A stretch of 7,902 bases of DNA from an uncultured Eubacteriales bacterium (lineage in GTDB: Bacteria > Bacillota > Clostridia > Oscillospirales > Oscillospiraceae). The notes under the pieces were generated by a model that searched no databases, had not been told where the DNA came from, and worked only from the letters and a program-made list of their open reading frames with translations. Positions 6,416 to 7,902 of this stretch are shown piece after piece. Every line of letters begins with the position of its first letter. Within the stretch, counting starts at the first letter, position 1. The stretch lies in NCBI GenBank assembly GCA_900554275.1, contig USGS01000072.1, forward strand, positions 1 to 7,902. Reading direction: 5' to 3'. Made by a program: the position numbers and the translations under genes.

Positions 6416-6432
6416 GTTGGTCACTTAGTTGG
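6416..6432 (+). repeat. GTTGG pair with 12-bp period, copy A
   Basis: GTTGG occurs at 6416-6420 and 6428-6432, exactly 12 bases apart, 19 bases after hairpin A. The same pair with the same 12-base period occurs at 6732-6748 after hairpin B. Short, evenly spaced direct repeats beside an integrase and att core are what arm-type recombinase sites look like; that function is inferred. Confidence 0.4.
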
Positions 6433-6503
6433 CAAAACGCCGATTTTCAGCAACGAGGTCTTTTTTGAGACCTCAAAAATGTAGTGAAAAGTTGCAAAAT
6501 ATA

Positions 6504-6536
6504 GCAAAATCCGCCCAAACCTTTCGATTTAGGCGG
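6504..6536 (-). terminator. terminator-like hairpin downstream of the tRNA-Thr fragment
   Basis: On the minus strand a 9-bp stem (CCGCCTAAA with TTTGGGCGG, one G.U wobble; plus-strand arms 6511-6519 and 6528-6536) with an 8-base loop is followed by ATTTTGC. It begins 8 bases beyond the CCA end of the tRNA-Thr remnant. It fits the original tRNA terminator, carried along with the tRNA 3' half. The wobble favours minus-strand transcription. Confidence 0.6.
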
Positions 6537-6543
6537 AAATTGT

Positions 6544-6588
6544 TGGAGCTGCTGGGCGGATTCGAACCGCCGACCTCATCCTTACCAA
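6544..6588 (-). other. 3' half of tRNA-Thr(GGU): attachment-site core
   Basis: Read on the minus strand this is an intact tRNA 3' half. The anticodon loop is TTGGTAA (anticodon GGT, threonine), then the stem strand GGATG, variable loop AGGTC, T-arm GGCGG/CCGCC around TTCGAAT, acceptor strand CAGCAGC, discriminator T and CCA. Upstream of the loop the expected CATCC stem strand, D-arm and GCTGCTG acceptor strand are absent. Similarity stops at the anticodon loop, a known crossover point for tyrosine recombinases that target tRNA genes. It cannot be charged or function as a tRNA. The CCA end faces the integrase remnant. Confidence 0.82.
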
Positions 6589-6636
6589 AAAGCCGTGGCT
6601 GCTTTTATGGCGTACCCATTCATGCCGAGAAAGAAC

Positions 6637-6668
6637 CTCCAATCCCTTGTGCTGCAAGGGATTGGGGG
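6637..6668. repeat. hairpin B of the attachment region
   Basis: CCAATCCCTTG (6639-6649) and CAAGGGATTGG (6655-6665) pair perfectly around a TGCTG loop. A G.T and a G.C pair extend the stem outwards to about 13 bp. On the minus strand it is followed by TTCTTTCT, a weak T-tract. It is homologous to hairpin A, 272 bases to the left, and lies on the other side of the tRNA-Thr core. Its better preservation suggests it is the younger or more constrained copy. Confidence 0.55.
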
Positions 6669-6731
6669 ATATTCATCGTGTTGATGTGTTTTAATATATA
6701 TCGAGAAGTTTTGCGTAGATTTGGGGCGTTT

Positions 6732-6752
6732 GTTGGAAAGATTGTTGGAAAA
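6732..6752 (+). repeat. GTTGGAAA tandem pair, copy B
   Basis: GTTGGAAA occurs at 6732-6739 and 6744-6751, a 12-base period matching the GTTGG pair at 6416/6428. The longer word GTTGGAAAGAT at 6732-6742 also occurs identically at 6349-6359, just after the integrase stop. These words therefore lie on both sides of the tRNA-Thr core, at similar distances. Arm-type integrase sites are the suggested reading. Confidence 0.45.
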
Positions 6753-6869
6753 CCGAGGGTAACCGCAAAAACCCATAACGGGAAAGCTATCCTGTGCACT
6801 TGCACTTCTGAAGACCATGCCGCCATACAGGCTGTTCGTCTGGATAGTGGGACTGACTATCGCTGTCTG

Positions 6870-7463
6870 CATTTTCCTGTCTACCTGCTGTGCGGCAACG
6901 TGATCTTCACTTACTTTTCCGAGTCCTGCGGCATGGCACTGACCTCCATCGTGGGCAACGCCAGCCTTATCACCAAGGTCTACGTGCCCAAGTATATCTA
7001 TCCGCTGACCCGGATACTGTCCTCTCTCATCAATCTGCTGATCTCCATGATCCCGCTGATCGTGGTGGCACTGATCTCCGGGCTGCTGCCCGCACCGGCG
7101 TATATCCTGTCGCTGTACGCCTTCGTGTGTCTGGCACTGTTCTGTCTGGGACTTGGGATGCTGCTGTCGGCGGCTATGGTATTCTTCCGGGATATTCAGT
7201 TCCTGTGGGGCGTGCTGACAACCATCTGGATGTATCTGACCCCTATTTTCTATCCGGTCTCCGCACTGCCGGAGGCAGCCCAGCGCATCGTGATGATGAA
7301 CCCGCTGTACTACTACGTGACCTTCGTGCGGACGTGCATCATTGACGGCGTGTCGCCGGAGTCGATCATGTACGCACAGTGTCTGCTGTACGCCATCGCG
7401 GCACTGGTGGTAGGCGCGTGGGTGTTTAAGAAGAATCAGGATAAATTCGTGCTGTATCTGTGA
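6870..7463 (+). pseudogene. ABC-2 type polysaccharide/teichoic acid export permease, 5'-truncated
   Basis: From 6870 the frame encodes 197 residues typical of the C-terminal three quarters of TagG/Wzm-type permeases, which flip lipid-linked polysaccharides across the membrane with a partner ATPase. It begins HFPVYLLCGNVIF, continues with SIVGNASLITKVYVPKYIYP and AAMVFFRDIQFLW, then MYLTPIFYPVSALPE and NPLYYYVTFVR. The last TM is followed by FKKNQDKFVLYL. About five TM segments are visible. Intact relatives are about 260-270 residues, so roughly 70 N-terminal residues, including the cytoplasmic RxLKxRY-type segment and first TM, are missing. The first in-frame starts within homology (GTG 6900, ATG 6933) have no Shine-Dalgarno. 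The frame is open upstream to 6429, but that part is element sequence, so a fused product is possible in principle. I judge it nonfunctional. Confidence 0.75.
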
Positions 7464-7471
7464 GGTGGAGT

Positions 7472-7902
7472 ATGGAGCAAAACGATATTACCATTTCCGC
7501 CCACGATGTGGCGATGCGCTTTCGGCTGACGGATGACAAGATCCTGTCGCTGAAGGAATTCGTCACGCGGAAGATACGCGGAAAGATCAAGACCAACGAG
7601 TTCTGGGCACTGAAGGGCGTCAGCTTCGACGTGCATAAGGGCGAGGTGCTGGGCATCACCGGGCGCAACGGCTCCGGCAAAAGCACGCTGCTCAAGTGCA
7701 TTTCCGGCATTTTGAAGCCCACGCGGGGCAGCGTGACGTGTCACGGGAACATCGTACCCATGCTGGAGCTTGGCTCCGGCTTCGACCCCGACCTGACGGG
7801 ACGGGAAAACGTGTTCCTCAACGGCGCGATCTTGGGCTACACGGAGGAATTCCTGAAGGAGAAATTCGACGAAATACACGAATTCTCCGAGCTGGGGGAC
7901 TT
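7472..7902 (+). CDS. polysaccharide/teichoic acid ABC exporter ATPase (partial, 3' end off window)
   Basis: Starts at ATG 7472, 8 bases after the permease stop, with GGTGGAG just upstream. The visible 143 residues begin MEQNDITISAHDVAMRFRL and contain the Walker A motif GRNGSGKST (64-72). LELGSGFDPDLTGREN (99-114) replaces a standard Q-loop region and is diagnostic of the TagH/Wzt/RfbB exporter ATPases. The insert LKEFVTRKIRGKIKTNEFWALKGVSF between the first strand and Walker A is also characteristic of this family. The signature motif, Walker B and any C-terminal carbohydrate-binding domain lie beyond the window. It would power export by the neighbouring permease, which is truncated here; unless another permease serves it, the gene may be orphaned. 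Codons and reading frame look undamaged. Confidence 0.9.
   Translation, partial: MEQNDITISAHDVAMRFRLTDDKILSLKEFVTRKIRGKIKTNEFWALKGVSFDVHKGEVLGITGRNGSGKSTLLKCISGILKPTRGSVTCHGNIVPMLELGSGFDPDLTGRENVFLNGAILGYTEEFLKEKFDEIHEFSELGD

Larger units (their letters stand above)
5746..6869. mobile_element. degenerate end of an integrative element with tRNA-Thr attachment site
   Basis: The integrase fragments, repressor tail, two repeated hairpin/GTTGG modules and a tRNA-Thr 3' half together indicate the int/att end of an integrative or conjugative element that has lost most of its genes. The left limit is unclear; I place it at the integrase start. The right limit is set where recognisable ABC permease sequence begins (about 6870). 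No other transfer or cargo genes remain. The element's presence coincides with the loss of the permease N-terminus. Confidence 0.65.
6589..6869. other. element-to-permease junction region, no intact gene
   Basis: No credible gene is found. The frame leading into the permease is open here, but its translation covers antisense tRNA sequence (GGFEPPTSS artefact) and repeats, not permease homology. It contains hairpin B (6637-6668), an AT-rich patch TTTTAATATATAT (6689-6701) that could support a weak promoter (TTCATC, 17 bases, TATATA on the plus strand, low confidence), and the second GTTGG pair. A 28-codon hydrophobic frame (6817-6903, starting MPPYRLFVW) overlaps the permease start in another frame. 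Confidence 0.5.

Noticed and set aside
6455..6478. Hairpin GAGGTC/GACCTC with T-rich loop as a terminator
   Set aside because: The stem is only 6 bp and the T-run is in the loop rather than after the stem on either strand; no gene clearly needs it.
6429..6869. Upstream extension of the permease frame (TTG start) as a real N-terminus
   Set aside because: It translates the antisense of the tRNA fragment (GGFEPPTSS, a well-known artefact) and the hairpin repeats, and shows no similarity to ABC permease N-termini.
6582..6872. 96-codon minus-strand frame
   Set aside because: Covers hairpin B and the GTTGG repeats; no Shine-Dalgarno or domain. It is a product of the repeat sequence.
1..7902. CRISPR array, toxin-antitoxin pair, or phage-defence genes
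   Set aside because: No regularly spaced identical repeats of CRISPR type, and no small gene pair with toxin/antitoxin features, were found; all substantial frames are accounted for.

Overview
The window looks like a chromosomal segment of a low-to-mid GC Firmicute, most likely a gut-type member of the Clostridia (Oscillospiraceae-like). This is inferred from the strong AGGAGG-type ribosome binding sites, sigma-A type promoters, an OmpR/VanS-style two-component pair and a Tn916-like integrase remnant. No species marker is visible.

Left part (1-4300, all minus strand, GC-rich). Reading leftwards from about 4290 there is a membrane GT2 glycosyltransferase, an OmpR-family response regulator and a six-TM sensor histidine kinase. 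The regulator and kinase overlap by 4 bases (ATGA). A strong hairpin terminator follows the kinase. Beyond it lies a tRNA-Pro(UGG) gene with its own near-consensus promoter. The glycosyltransferase promoter carries TTAAG-type direct repeats at helical spacing, resembling an OmpR-family regulator site. The regulator gene has its own promoter, with a 9+9 palindrome between the -10 element and the Shine-Dalgarno. The block looks like a self-contained regulatory unit controlling a surface-polysaccharide-type enzyme; that role is inference.

Middle (4300-5745). A single minus-strand permease of the ArsB/CitM/SLC13 (ion transporter) type, visibly less GC-rich than its left neighbours, with a candidate leader hairpin upstream.

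Right-centre (5746-6869). A decayed mobile-element end. It contains an integrase split into N-terminal, middle and C-terminal pieces, a probable XRE-repressor tail lodged between them, two homologous hairpin plus GTTGG-pair modules, and the 3' half of a tRNA-Thr(GGU) gene that stops in the anticodon loop, a typical tyrosine-recombinase attachment site.

Right end (6870-7902, plus strand). An ABC-2 polysaccharide/teichoic-acid export permease that has lost its N-terminus at the mobile-element junction, followed 8 bases later by its ATPase (TagH/Wzt type), which runs off the window.

I see no clearly new biological system. The most notable points are the layered control signals around the glycosyltransferase/two-component unit, and the rearranged tRNA-Thr attachment region that cuts the export permease.
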